A stretch of 64,000 bases of DNA, taken from Cyanoderma ruficeps (taxonomy: Eukaryota > Chordata > Aves > Passeriformes > Timaliidae). The position numbers were made by a program, and so were the translations under genes. The stretch's first letter is position 1, and each line of letters starts with the position of its first letter. Location: NCBI GenBank assembly GCA_008694505.1, contig VZDJ01000041.1, positions 6,099,956-6,163,955 on the forward strand. The letters run 5' to 3'. This document shows, piece after piece, positions 26,282 through 38,794 of the stretch. A model generated the notes under the pieces. The model saw only the letters and a program-made list of their open reading frames with translations, was not told the origin of the DNA and ran no database searches.

Positions 26282-28932
26282 TCCATTTGACCAAACTATC
26301 TGCCTATCGGCTTGATTTAGTTTTGTTTCTTCAGTGTTATTTTCGCTTATGCATCTTTATGCATGTGGTGTTAATATCTGTCCTGAAGTCCCGCCCTTTT
26401 CTTGTAGATCAGCTTCATCTGAAATTCCGCAGGGAAAGGGTTCCCCCGACCGCACACAGCTACGGCAGCAGAACAGCCCCACTGCTCACAGCTCTCACAC
26501 CTCTGCCACTGTCTGTGTGCAAATCCAGGCTGGTGCTCTCTTGTAGATAGAGTATATCTGGAAATCTCTTTTCTGAGGCTTTCACTGTCCACTCCCAGTC
26601 TTTTTTGTAGGAGAATTTGTGAAGAAACCAGAATCACATCTTCCATGAAGAAAAGCTGTTCTCAATTAGGGGCTGGGGCAATGTAAATGACATATGGGCT
26701 CAGCAGCTCTCAGTGAAGCAACTTTTTTCAATAATTTTTTATTCAATAAAATGGTCAGTGGCCATTTTTTATGAAATATTAGTGGATTCAAAAAAAAATG
26801 AAAATAGTTTTAGCCAGAGGAAAGGGAAGAAAAAAGTAGTGTTCATACTTCTTACTTAATATTCTTGTTGCTAAGATGTCCATGTAGCATGATATGCCCT
26901 TCACCAGTTAGTGAAATCCTTGAATTGTCTGAAACCATGCTCCCTCTGCTAGGAAGACTATTTTGAGGACAGTAATCTCCTTGTGATGCTCTACTTTGTT
27001 ACAGGACTTGAAATAATCACTGATTCTTTCTCCTGGCAGTGAGGATAGGCCTCATGGTATTATAGGATCTAGGCCCAAGATCCTGTCTGAATTGGAAGCA
27101 GATTGAATTGGAGAGTAGATTTCTACTTTTTTCCCTAAGGAGGCTGTTTTCAGCACCAGACTAGAGGTTCATGATGCTTTGTGAATCTTAAGATTTGTTT
27201 CTTTTAATGACTGGAACTGCTTCCAGTGAAGAACTGATGGCAAGCTTTCTCAATCTGCTTAGCAGCAGAATAGAAGTGAGTTGCAAGTAAAATGTCTTTG
27301 AGAAATTTGACAGGAACAAGGTTCCCAAATCCCCTGCCTCTGAATTGCTGACCACATTGGGAAGAGAAAGCTGTGCATGAAAGTTTTCTCTGAAAATCCC
27401 AGTGGTTTGGATCTTTTAAAAAGCTAGTTATTTATGTGTTTATTTTGATTTGGTGCAAGTTCTTTAACCTTAAATTTAAAATATCACATATGAACATGGT
27501 ATGTTTTTCATTTTTGTATGAAGAGGAAGACTAAAATAATTAATTGTTCCTCAAACAAATATAAATATGTTTACATTGGACAGACCATCAAATAAACAAA
27601 CAATCAGAAAATCAAATTTTCTGTTCTCAAGCCAAAATTTCCATGTTTTCCTTTTTTTTCCCATTGTTTTTTACATCTGAATTCTGTCTGGGATCAACGT
27701 AGCAGACTTATTAGGTATTGAGAAACACTGAGAATTATTTCAGCTGCAGTATTATCCATGCTTCTGATTTTCCTCAAAGCATTAGTAAGGCTTGTGCCTA
27801 TATTCTCCTACTTTTGAAAACCCATTTTCTTTTATTCCGGGAAAAAGGTGCTTCAAGGGATTCAAGGCTTTCTGTTTTTTCCCCATATTTAGATATACTC
27901 TGCTTACCTCCTAACACTCATTGGTTTTGATTCCTGCTGGTTTAATACTAGCTTCATACTGGGATTTTTTGCAATGGAAGTATGGTAAGTCACGAAGCAG
28001 GAAAAGTCCAGTTGCTGGTGGGCTGCTTCTGACATGGGGCATCTGGGCTTGGCGAGGGAATGACAGCCTGGGTCCTTTGTGTCTGATGATCGGAAGCAAA
28101 TAACCAGCAGCTCAGCTTATGAAGGCATTGAATTACCTGGCAGGAATCAAGACAAAGATGGGTTCAACAACCCAGTGAAGTCTATTACATCACAAACGTG
28201 CAAAGCAGAAAATCATCCAGAGAAAGACAGATGGAGATAAAGATGCAATTGGGGTGAACTGTCAAGCTTAAAAGTATGTGCAAGTACTTGTTCAAGTCTT
28301 TGGAAACCTATCATGAAGCTTGGGCAGTTTGCTGCTGAGCCATAAACCCAGAGGAACTTCAGAGAGAAGAAACAGCAGAAAACTGGGAATGCAGAAATTC
28401 CTTTATCCATTCTAACTGCCTCTGATTGCACTGGCTGGATCAACACTCGCAGAGTTTTCTGATAGTGTGTAAGGATTTGTCTCTTGTTGACCTTCTCACA
28501 GGTAAACAATAGGCTGTTAACAGGGTTGGTTTGAATATATTGCTTTTTTCTATACTGATCATTATGATCAGGTCTAAACAGCCATCAGGCAGCATTTATA
28601 AATCTCCAGAAACTGTTTAAAACAAACCAGTTTGGGCACAGCCCAGCAGTCATATGTGTTGCTGAAAGCTCATGTAAACATTTAACTTGTTTAAAAAAAC
28701 CCAGGAAACTGAAAAGACCACCTCTCCTTTGAAAGCTGTCGTTGATTACAAGGATAATATACTAAGTACTACTACAGTTTGCATTAGGTTTTCATTATTT
28801 CAGAAACCATTTTCAGAGGAGTTCATGTCCCTTATTTAAAAGAAAACAAACTTAGAACTAGCATATCTTGTCATTAGTAGACAATTTGAAAAGTTTTAGA
28901 GAAACCTTTTCATTTGATCTGCTAGAAGACAG

Positions 28933-29006
28933 AATATTCCATATAAATATAAATATAAATATAAATATAAATATTCCATATAAAATTCCATTTTATATGG
29001 AATATT
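28933..29006. repeat. ATAAAT repeat plus perfect 16-bp inverted repeat
   Basis: Two copies of AATATTCCATATAAA flank an (ATAAAT)n run. The second copy forms the left arm (28970-28985) of a perfect inverted repeat with 28991-29006, separated by a 5-base loop. The structure is AT-rich and could extrude as a cruciform. It probably arose by local duplication. Confidence 0.85.
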
Positions 29007-29737
29007 TGCCTCCCATTGAAGTGTAAACATTTAATACTTCTAAATTGTCCTGCTCTCTTTGTGTGTAGTGACACATACAAAAATTTTAAGTCTTTTCAAA
29101 TTCAACAAAATGCCTGATGTATTGGGAACGACTGGAGCTATTGACTCCAGCTAACTTCTTTGCTGGGAATATAAATTCCTATTCTTTCAAGAGACTAAGT
29201 CCTCAGCCTGATGCCTTTTAACTTGACTAAAGATGAGTTGAATATTTTGAAGCCTTGTCCTTCCAACAGCTGAAAAAGAAGCTGAAATAAAATGTAACTT
29301 GTACAGCCCTGGACCAGGATTAGGTGAGACTTCCTCCTCTGCATCACAAAACCATGGAGTTATTTTGTCAGTTGTAGAACTGGGAGGAGATGCAAACTGT
29401 GATGAAAAGGAAGTGATGTGATGTGAACAAATCAGGACTCAATTAACAGATCACAGTCAAAATAGCTGTGGATGGCGTTCATTACTTAGCCCTATAGAAG
29501 ACCTTTTCCCACTTTTTTAAAAAAAGTGCCCATTTCTCAGTATTGTAATTGTAGAAAAACTGCCTTTTTAGGGAGGTCTTAGAGGTCTCAAAAATATGTG
29601 CAGAAGCCTTAGTTGCTACCACTTTTACTCAGTAATTCCAGGTATAGGAAAAGACTCTTCTTGTGGCCAGTATCTGAACAAGTAACAAAACAACTTTATC
29701 GTTCATTTTTTGTGTAACCAATATAAACATACTGTGA

Positions 29738-29890
29738 TAAGGAAGAAGAAAAATGAAGTCAAATAGTAGAAGAGAGAAAATAAAAGACATGAAAAAGATG
29801 ACTAGGAAGAGAAGAGGAAAAACTTGTCATGAGGGGATAAAAGAGGAAGAAGGAAAAATATTTGGAAAAGAAGGTAGCTTGAGAGAGGCC
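29738..29890. repeat. Purine-rich low-complexity tract
   Basis: About 150 bases are dominated by G and A on the + strand, with few interruptions. The minus-strand ORF across it (29759-29941) is an artefact of composition. Confidence 0.7.
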
Positions 29891-30894
29891 TTCCTTACTG
29901 GGCATCCCTTTGCATGAGTAAAAGAATGGGGAAGGAGACACAAGATGCTCATGTGCTTTTAGGGTGGAAAACTGGGAGCTGGAAACCTTGGAAAATATCA
30001 GTCAACAAAGGCTATAAACATAGCCTGAGGCTTATAATTCTTCAGCCTTGTCTAGAGTTACTTTTGGGAACTGGCATGACAGCAACAGCTAAGAGAAAGT
30101 GTTCAGTATTTGTAATGCTGACTAAAGGACTGATTAATACACAGTCTGAATGCAAAGAAACTGTGCAAATGTGTGAGTAAAACCTGTGAACTTTCTTCAG
30201 ATCAGGCATTGCTGTATTCTGTGCACTGTTTCATGGCTTTTTTCATGCCTTTTAGAATGAATTCGGAAAGGAATATAGTAATATGCCACAACCATCAATT
30301 TCATTCGTTGGAAACCACAGAGGAAATGTCAGCTGGCAAATCAGCTCTGGCAGCTTCCCAGGCTTAGTTTTCATCCTGTAAACTATATGCTTCTCTATGT
30401 TTTATCAGTTTGTATGTTTAGTTTTATCACCTGACATATCAGACACTGGCTGATGTCAGATCCAAAGTTTACTAATTTTCAGAGGCATGTTTACTTGTTG
30501 GGTCTTACAGAAGTGCTATGGCTGCCTAAATACTTTCGGGTGCTGAATCATGGCTCAGATGTACAAGATCAGAAGTAAAGTTTTGCTTTTTGCTAGCCTC
30601 CATTTCACATCATGCAATGAAAAGTCCTATTTTTGTATAGGAACACTGGAAAAAAATTGTCCATGTTCAAGGAGAAAAGTCAATATTTGATGGTTATAGA
30701 AAAAATGTCTAAAGAAATTCTTAGAACAGTCCAAACATTGCTTAATATAAAATCTTTGGCCACTTAAGTCAGATGGCTTTGTAAAGTCATCTTACTCCTG
30801 ATGGAAAAACAACTGGATACTTAATGTTGATTGATACGGATCAAATTTAAATTTAAATTTGTATTTTAGAATATCAGAAATCCAACTTGAATTC

Positions 30895-31046
30895 TTTTTT
30901 TTTTTTTTTCACTGAAGAACAGGTTACCTTTCAAGATAGAAATTTTTCAGGGCTTTTTTTTTGGTTTTGTTTTTTGGGGTTTTTTTAAGGGCAGATAAAC
31001 ATCTGATCTTACATCCTCTTGAGTTCTCTTACATCCTCTTGGGTTC
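30895..31046. repeat. T-rich tract with 20-bp tandem duplication
   Basis: A run of 15 T at 30895-30909 is followed by T/G-rich sequence and then by two 20-base units (31007-31026 and 31027-31046, starting TCTTACATCC) that differ at one base. Confidence 0.8.
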
Positions 31047-34000
31047 CAGGAATGTAAAAGTGAATTTCTTATTGTACAGATAGATTGGGTTACATTGGTC
31101 CCAAATGGATTCTGGTCAACAATTTGACAGTGAGAACAGCAGTGCTGTTTTGAAATGGCCATGACAGCAATAGCAACAAAATTCAGCTGTTCCCTCATTC
31201 GGGACAATGAAGTCAGGGAAGCAGCCGTTCCCAGACAGGGACGATGATCTTATGGGTTCCTATTAAAAAACTAAGGGAAAAGGAAGGGCTAAAAGGTTAA
31301 CTGCAAATTTCCCTAAACCCTTTTCTACCTCAATCATAAGTAGACCAGTAAAAAAAGGTATTAATTTTGAAAGTGAATTTCAAAGGAAAGTGAAAGCTGA
31401 GAAGAAAATACTCAACAGCTCTCTTACCAAATCCCTGTACCCACAGAACTGCTTTTTGGCTTAGCCTTAACACAGCATATTTTTATTTCAATACACAATC
31501 TAATTAGGGAATAAAATGTTGGTTTGGATCATTCATTGCCTCTCCACAGTGACTCATCTTCTTGCCAGAATTCCACAGTGGCAAGGTTGCTCTTTGTGTC
31601 AATAGCTCCCAATTGAATGATACATATGCTCATTTCATTATGATTTTCTCCAACTAAATATGTGTAGCACACAAAAGAAACATACTGTATGCACGTAGAA
31701 GACACAGGAGAGAGGAAGAGGCACAAGACTGAATAAAAGCTACTATAAAATGAAGAGTTTTATGAAACTGGTTTTAGTTAGAGGAAAATGAAGCTTTTAA
31801 CCATAATCAATGCTTCAAGCTATTCTGGAAATAATCCAAGAGAAATTAAATGAGAATGAGGTACATGAAAGCTTCTGAGTTTGAAAAGTAACAGCTGTGT
31901 CTAGAGAACCTGGACAAGAGGGCTTCTTATTCAAATATGTCTGTTTTAACAGTATTTCTAATTCAAGCCTACATCTCAGCCCATTAAAACAAAGAAAAAA
32001 AACAGGGTAAGCACACAGGAGAAACACCATATGATCTTCAATAAACAGCCTTATAATCAAACACTGTGTAATTATTTCAAGAATTGAGTGCCAAAAATAT
32101 GTTGTGATTCCATGAAATGTACCCTTAAGGATTTGTAAAAAAGAATAGATATTCTAGGATCTGTGCCCATTTATCCCCTTTTGTTCCACATGAAAGAAAT
32201 CATATTAAATCAACTGAATATCTGGAAAGAATTAAATCATCATCTCTCACTGGCAAACCTAAAGGAAAAATTCACAAGAAAGCACAGTTTTATATAAAAA
32301 AAGTTCTCATGTTTCATGGAGTAAAAGGGAAAAAACTAACTGCCAAAGGGAAAGTTTTTGTTGCCTTTGGTTATTCTTCTCAGACTATATATTATGGAGT
32401 TCTCCTCTGCTCCCTTTATTATCTTTATTCAATGATATAAAATTCCAGACATAATGAAATGAAACCATTTCAAATGCTCTTGCATTAAGTCCTTGAGGAA
32501 CAAACTTTTCTCTGTAGCAGCTGATACAGTGACAGTCACTGGCACTATAGAGTAGCAACCAAAGCTGACTGGTCCTCTCAGCAGGACTCTTTTTAATGAT
32601 AAAAAAGTCTGACTTACTTACTGCCCTTGAATTCTATATCAAGTAGCACATGGGCCAAAATCTGCCTTTGTTAATGGGGTTTCAGAGGTGTAAATGAAAA
32701 CAATGACTTTTGCCAGCAGACTGAACTCACCACAGGCTCCAAGTGATTTACCTCAGAGATGGCTTTACTTCAGCAATGTAGTTTTAAAAGTCACACTGCA
32801 CTGTTCTTTAATTAGTTTTGGCCCATCATGCTTATGTAGTAGCTATCATTAAACCACCATAAAATGTTCAGGGCCCAACTTTCATTAATCTGCACTCTGA
32901 CAGAAAAATCTGATGTTTTTCACCAGCTGCAGCTGTGTCCCTCAGTATTTACTAAGGCAAAGAAAATCTATGAATACTAGAAACTACAAATGAGATGAAC
33001 ACTTACATCTCTGCATAACAGAGACAAACTGAAATGTCTTTTTTCCTTCCAGGAAATGATTATGTGAAAAAGTTGTGGTTCTACATCTTATTTATGGGTT
33101 AAACAGCAACATCAGTAACTGGGTATCCTCTTACTTCTCAGGTCACTCTTCAGTAGCTCTTAGTCCTTCCCTCAATCTCTTCCACTCCTTGCTGACCTCC
33201 CTTTGCTCATTTTCCTTGGACAAGTTTAATGATTCACACTACTTGATCTTTATCCTCTGTGGTAGGGATTCCCCAGTCTCCTGCTGACAACTATATTAAA
33301 GAAACTGGAATTTTAAATGGGGAAAATGGAGCTTACTCTTTTTCTTGTGTAATTCTTCACAATGCCATCTATGTGTCTTCCTTACTGATACTAATATCTC
33401 ATCCATTCTTTTGAATACTGCAATTCTATGGTCTGAATTTGCTCACTACATATTATGCTGTTTTGTATACCTGAGCTGTTATTTCTACACATGGTTCTTG
33501 TCAATATTTTCATAAAGCTCTGTTATTAAAATATCTTCCTTCTGATCTCCAGTACAGCAATTCTTCTTTATTTTCCTTCTCTCCTCATACTTGGTCATTC
33601 AGATACACTTCATGTATTATAAACACCCACTTTCAAATGCTCCTTATTGCCTGCCATTTTGACTACATCAGGCTATTGCTGCATATTCCCACTTACTGCC
33701 TTTCCCCAGATGCTTAAAGAACCTCTTCTCATCTTCATGTACAACTTTTTCATTTGGAGCAAAAATCTCCATTACTTATTATCACATAATCTAATTAATT
33801 AATTTCTGTGATTTTACACAAAAACGACCAAAGACTTTTCACCATCACAGGACAATTCCTCTACTGCTCTTATAGTTAGGAACTTTAAAGTTTCCACCTG
33901 AATTTATATATGGCTGACAGAAGGCCTTTTGCCAGGGTGCCAGCAGATAACTTTTTCCCCAGTTACTCACAGTGGACCAGCTGATTACTAAAGGAATCAG

Positions 34001-37000
34001 CAAAATAACTGTGGACATCTGGGCAAACAACGCTATAATAACTGTACTGCTCATCAAAGGACAGAAACAAAAAGAAAGCACCATTTATACAATGAAATTT
34101 AACACTGCTTCCTGTGAGCCTGGATGTAGAATTTTTCTCTGCACAGAGTTGGAGTTGTTCCCTTAGTCTAAAGTTGGATGAATCCAGATTAATCTGGGTT
34201 TCCAGATTTCAGGAAACTTGCACAAGCTGAAACTTCCCCACGAACGATTCCTTCACACATTCATCAGCACAGCTTTATGTGAAAACAGGACGTAAGCAAC
34301 CTTGAAATAGCACTGAAACTCACTATATTTGCAGTTACGTGAAAACCTAACACTTTCCTTTTCCCTGTGTGTACCATCCATTCCTTGTGTATTTTCCCAG
34401 CACTTGCTTAGATCAGGTGCACAGGTTTTGCTTTGTTTGTCTATTCAGGATTATATCTGATAGTGAAATTTCACTCAGTGAACCATTTTACTTGTATTTT
34501 AGCTGTATTGACCACGGTGGATGAAAGGCCTTTCATCACCCTGTTCTGATCCTGTTTCTGTTAACAGCAACAGAGAGATGATGGAGTTTGCAGAGCAGAG
34601 ACCACGATGCAGATGGTGAGCTGAGTAAATACTGATTTTAAGCAATGAGGGTTGATGACACATGGTGCAGGCAATGAAACTCAAAAAAGAAACCTCCTAA
34701 AAGACAATGCCACTAATCAAAAGTTTAAAGGCCATTTGATCTCATTATCTTGAGATCTTTAGAAGCTACCAGGATATCTGTGTGTGCGTGTGTGTGTATA
34801 AATTAGAAAAACACTTTTGGAAAGTGCCACCTGCATTTCAAATAGAGCTGAAAAGCAATGTTTTAACACTTCAGTTCAACAACACACATAAGCACAGAGT
34901 ATTAACTTAAGTACTTTTCTTGGATACCTGCATTTTAAAAATATGACTGCCTGACCTGTAAAATAGCAGAGAAATTCACATGCTGCTCATTAACAAATAA
35001 TTGTTTCCTTCATTGTCATGCTCATAGCAACCTGCACTTTAGCTGAACTGCTATCTGTGTTGATATTTTCTCCAAACTTTGTAAAGACGTTTTCCAAACA
35101 TTTAATTTTTATAAATGAATGTCTGATTAAAAACATCTTTAATTCTCATTCACAGCCACATTATTTTATCGGCAATAAACAAATCCATAGTCATTCTAAG
35201 AGCTAAAGATAATTAATAGTTTTCCTTAAAGCCTAATAGAAAACCCAAGATTCTCACATTCTTTGTACATTAGTGTCTCAAAGGATATGTTCCCACATTG
35301 ACTCAGAAAAGAAACAGTTTAAAACAGAAATTCAAACCAAATAAACAGAACTATTGGCTGAAGGGTCTCTTATTTACAGTGCCAGAGGTCCTGGAGTCAG
35401 GCTGTGGTTAGCCCTGGCCCAGAGAAGCTGTGTCTGTCTCCCTCTGTGCAACTCGTTCACTTCTGCCCCATGTTCCTGACCATAGCATCCACCTTCCTTG
35501 CACCCACTGCGTGCCACCATTCCTTCTCTGCCTTCAGCTGTGGAAGCTGAAGCATCCAAAAGCTGGATAGAGCCTGAAATTTTGTGTATAGTCAGGGTTG
35601 GATCATCTGACAGGACCCATACCCAATCATTGATTCCATAAGAGACTAAGAGAATTAATATATTTCCAATGTACTAGATCAGAGCAATGTAAATTAAGGT
35701 CAGTAAAGTTTCCCTTGAGCTCAAAGCCCTCAGAGCCACTACCTTGGCTTCTGCTAGAAGAAACTATCAAAAGCAGACAATGCATATATGGCATGGAAGG
35801 GTGCAACTGGTATTTTGAGAACACGAATACTAATTGCATGTCTGACACACTGGTGACTGAGCAAAGCCCTAAACTGCACTAATAACTCTCAGATTGTATT
35901 ATAGAGTCTGAAGGAATTATAACTTTTTTGGATTGCTGTTTATGTGGGAATTACTTGCTAGAGAGATGTACTGTTATAAAATTTAAGATTCTACAAGTTA
36001 TTAATATCCATTTAATATAATAGCATTTTGTAACAAATTCAATAAAAGCAGAGAACACCTTTATGTTGCAAATGTAGGATTAGTTGAAGGCAGTCAAATG
36101 CAAATGGTCATGCCAACTTCTTTACAAACATTTTTTTAATATTTTGAAAACACATATGGAAGGTATAAACCACTGCAATATATGTAATACAAAATGCAAA
36201 CCTAAGAGCACACATACAATTTCAGACTTCATAGGAAACTGGGAAATATTTATGTAAATGAGAAAACAGACTTTAATTCATTACATCAGTTTCAAATATT
36301 CCAGAATATTGAAGACACTATGCTACAAAAAGTCTCTTATATTCTCTATCCATGAAATAAGTGCAGTATAACAGTGTTCATAATTTCATTTGAATAAATG
36401 GGTATGTCAACATAGAACACAAAGCTTGTGATCTACTAAATTCCAAATCCTTGTCTTACTGGACTTTGTTGCTGGTTTATTTTTCAATCCCAAGCAAAAT
36501 ATCATCCGTCTCTTAGCGATAAATATGATAACCCAGCTCTGAACTGTACTTGTTTAGCTAAGCAAAAACACGATGAAATTTTCCATCTCTAGGGCCAGAA
36601 ACTGCATTTTCCTGAAAGGGTCTAACACCACCAGTCTGCAGGCTGGGCTGGAACAGCAGACGATAGCTCTGTATGCTAATAAAAACTATTTTGCAACACC
36701 ACATGCTTGCATACTCAGCAGTGCTATCTTATATTCAGACATGATTAAAGAAAGAACAGCAATTTCTTTCCCTGACCCTTCTCAAAACTGATGCAAATTA
36801 TACCTCTCAAACAGCAAATTGTAAATTTGGTTTTAGAAGAATGACAGTCTGTCTAATGTGAGTGAAATAGAACCCAAGTATGTGAGCCTGAAGCTCTGAC
36901 TCCTGCCTTTGGCCTCTCATTGGAAATTCCTGAAACTGCCTTCATTAATGAGCTCTGGTATACCCTGCAAAGATCTGTGTGCATGCACGTACCCAACAGA

Positions 37001-38775
37001 CCAACCCAAGCATGTTGTAACCCAAGTAATTTCAAAAGTATGAAAGGATTAGAAAAGGCAGAAAAGGTAGAACAAGGCAGAAAAAACTGACCAATTAAGA
37101 TTTCCCCAGAAAAATCTTCAGAAAAAATCATTTTTCCTTCCCTCATATACATTTTTGCATGGAACAGGGAAAATTTTTATCTTAGGCACCAACATCAATT
37201 TAGATTATATTTCAGTATTAGCTCCCAATTGTTTCAAAACCAAAATTACTAAATCTCCTTCAAAAAAAATATTGTCTTGATACTTTTTAATCAAATAAAA
37301 AGAAGTGCAAGTAACATAATTTATTATAAAGGGCATTTCAGACCTGTTTTAGCAGAGTTGGAGGATTGCACTTCTCTGATTTCCAAAGTGCTTTTCTAGG
37401 CTAACTATATGGTTTATTCTTATACAGTATACAGTAACAATCTGACAAGCTTTTCATATGCTTTAAAATTTATAACATTCAGAAAGAGTGAATAGCATGC
37501 TATGATGGTTTTAACTTGTGGGCTTATTACACAAACAAATGTCAGAGATGTAAAATTGGCAATGTATTTAAGGAGGATCTTTGAACTTTACCTCAAGCCT
37601 GGCTTAAGGTGATTAAAAGTAATAAGTTTTGGATCTTGCTCACAGTTTGCAGCAAAGTTCAGTAATTTCAGAAGCAGATATTGAAGGTTCTAAATCACCC
37701 TTTCTGGAAGGAAAGTGGGAGCCATCCACTCCTGTTGCTATAACTTTGGATTGTTTGTTTCTACTGTAAATGTGCATGATCTCTGTCAAAACAAATGCTT
37801 TTTCTTAACAACTAAGAAATTCCAAGTACACTGAATGCAATGACATATCAGAGATTATATAGATATGGTCTTTCCATATGCAAGAAAACAATACTCTGAA
37901 TGCTCATTTAGAAATTCATCAGTCTGGTAGACCAGACTGCATGAAAATATTCTGAGATTTTACTCTTAGTAAGCAAATCTTAAATTTTTTTTCTGAAATA
38001 TTTAGAAAACCCTTACCAACCAAAAGAAACCACCACCAACTGAAAACCCCCCAAATCCCAAACCAAATAGCTGGACAGGCAGTACAAAAAAAAAGCAGCA
38101 ATATATATTTGAAGGACAGGGAAAAAGTCATATGCTATCTGCCTGCATCAGCCATGGAAATAAGGTGACTATTAAAGTAACTGTAGAGGAAAAGAATAAT
38201 AGACTTTAAGACTACATGAATTGAAATCTGCCATCAAGAACAAAAAATCAGGCAAACATGAGAAATAAGACACTTGGGTAGATCTGCATGTAAAGGGTAG
38301 TTATTTCTGTGACTCATTACAAAGCTTCTTTTTATTGCTTACATTCACTGTTTATGCAGAAATAATTAAATCTAAACAAGACTTTGCTAGCAAAAACAGT
38401 TGTAGATATCTCACATTTTCTGTTTAACTCTCTTTTCCCTGCTGTTTATGCTAATTTTCACAGGGGATGGAACAGTTGGAGCACTCTAAATCCTTCTTTT
38501 GTACTTCTCTTAACTTTGATGAGCAAAATGGAAATGCTAATCCCTTCTGCAGACACATGATTTCCTTCCTTTCTCCTTCTCTCTGAGATATTTGTTTTTC
38601 TGTTATCCAGCCTTTGTCCCTAGTCCCAGCAAGGTTCATATGAAGCTCTCCTTTTCCCAGGGCCCTAGGCTGAACGGAATTCCACAATCCAGCAATTCAT
38701 GAAATGCAAGTGATACAAGCAAGAGATCTATCAAAGCAGATTCCTACCTCTCCGTCCTTTCCCTATGCCTATGGA

Positions 38776-38794
38776 ACAAACAAACAAACAAACA
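38776..38794. repeat. (CAAA)n microsatellite
   Basis: Four to five CAAA units lie in tandem within intergenic DNA. Confidence 0.85.
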
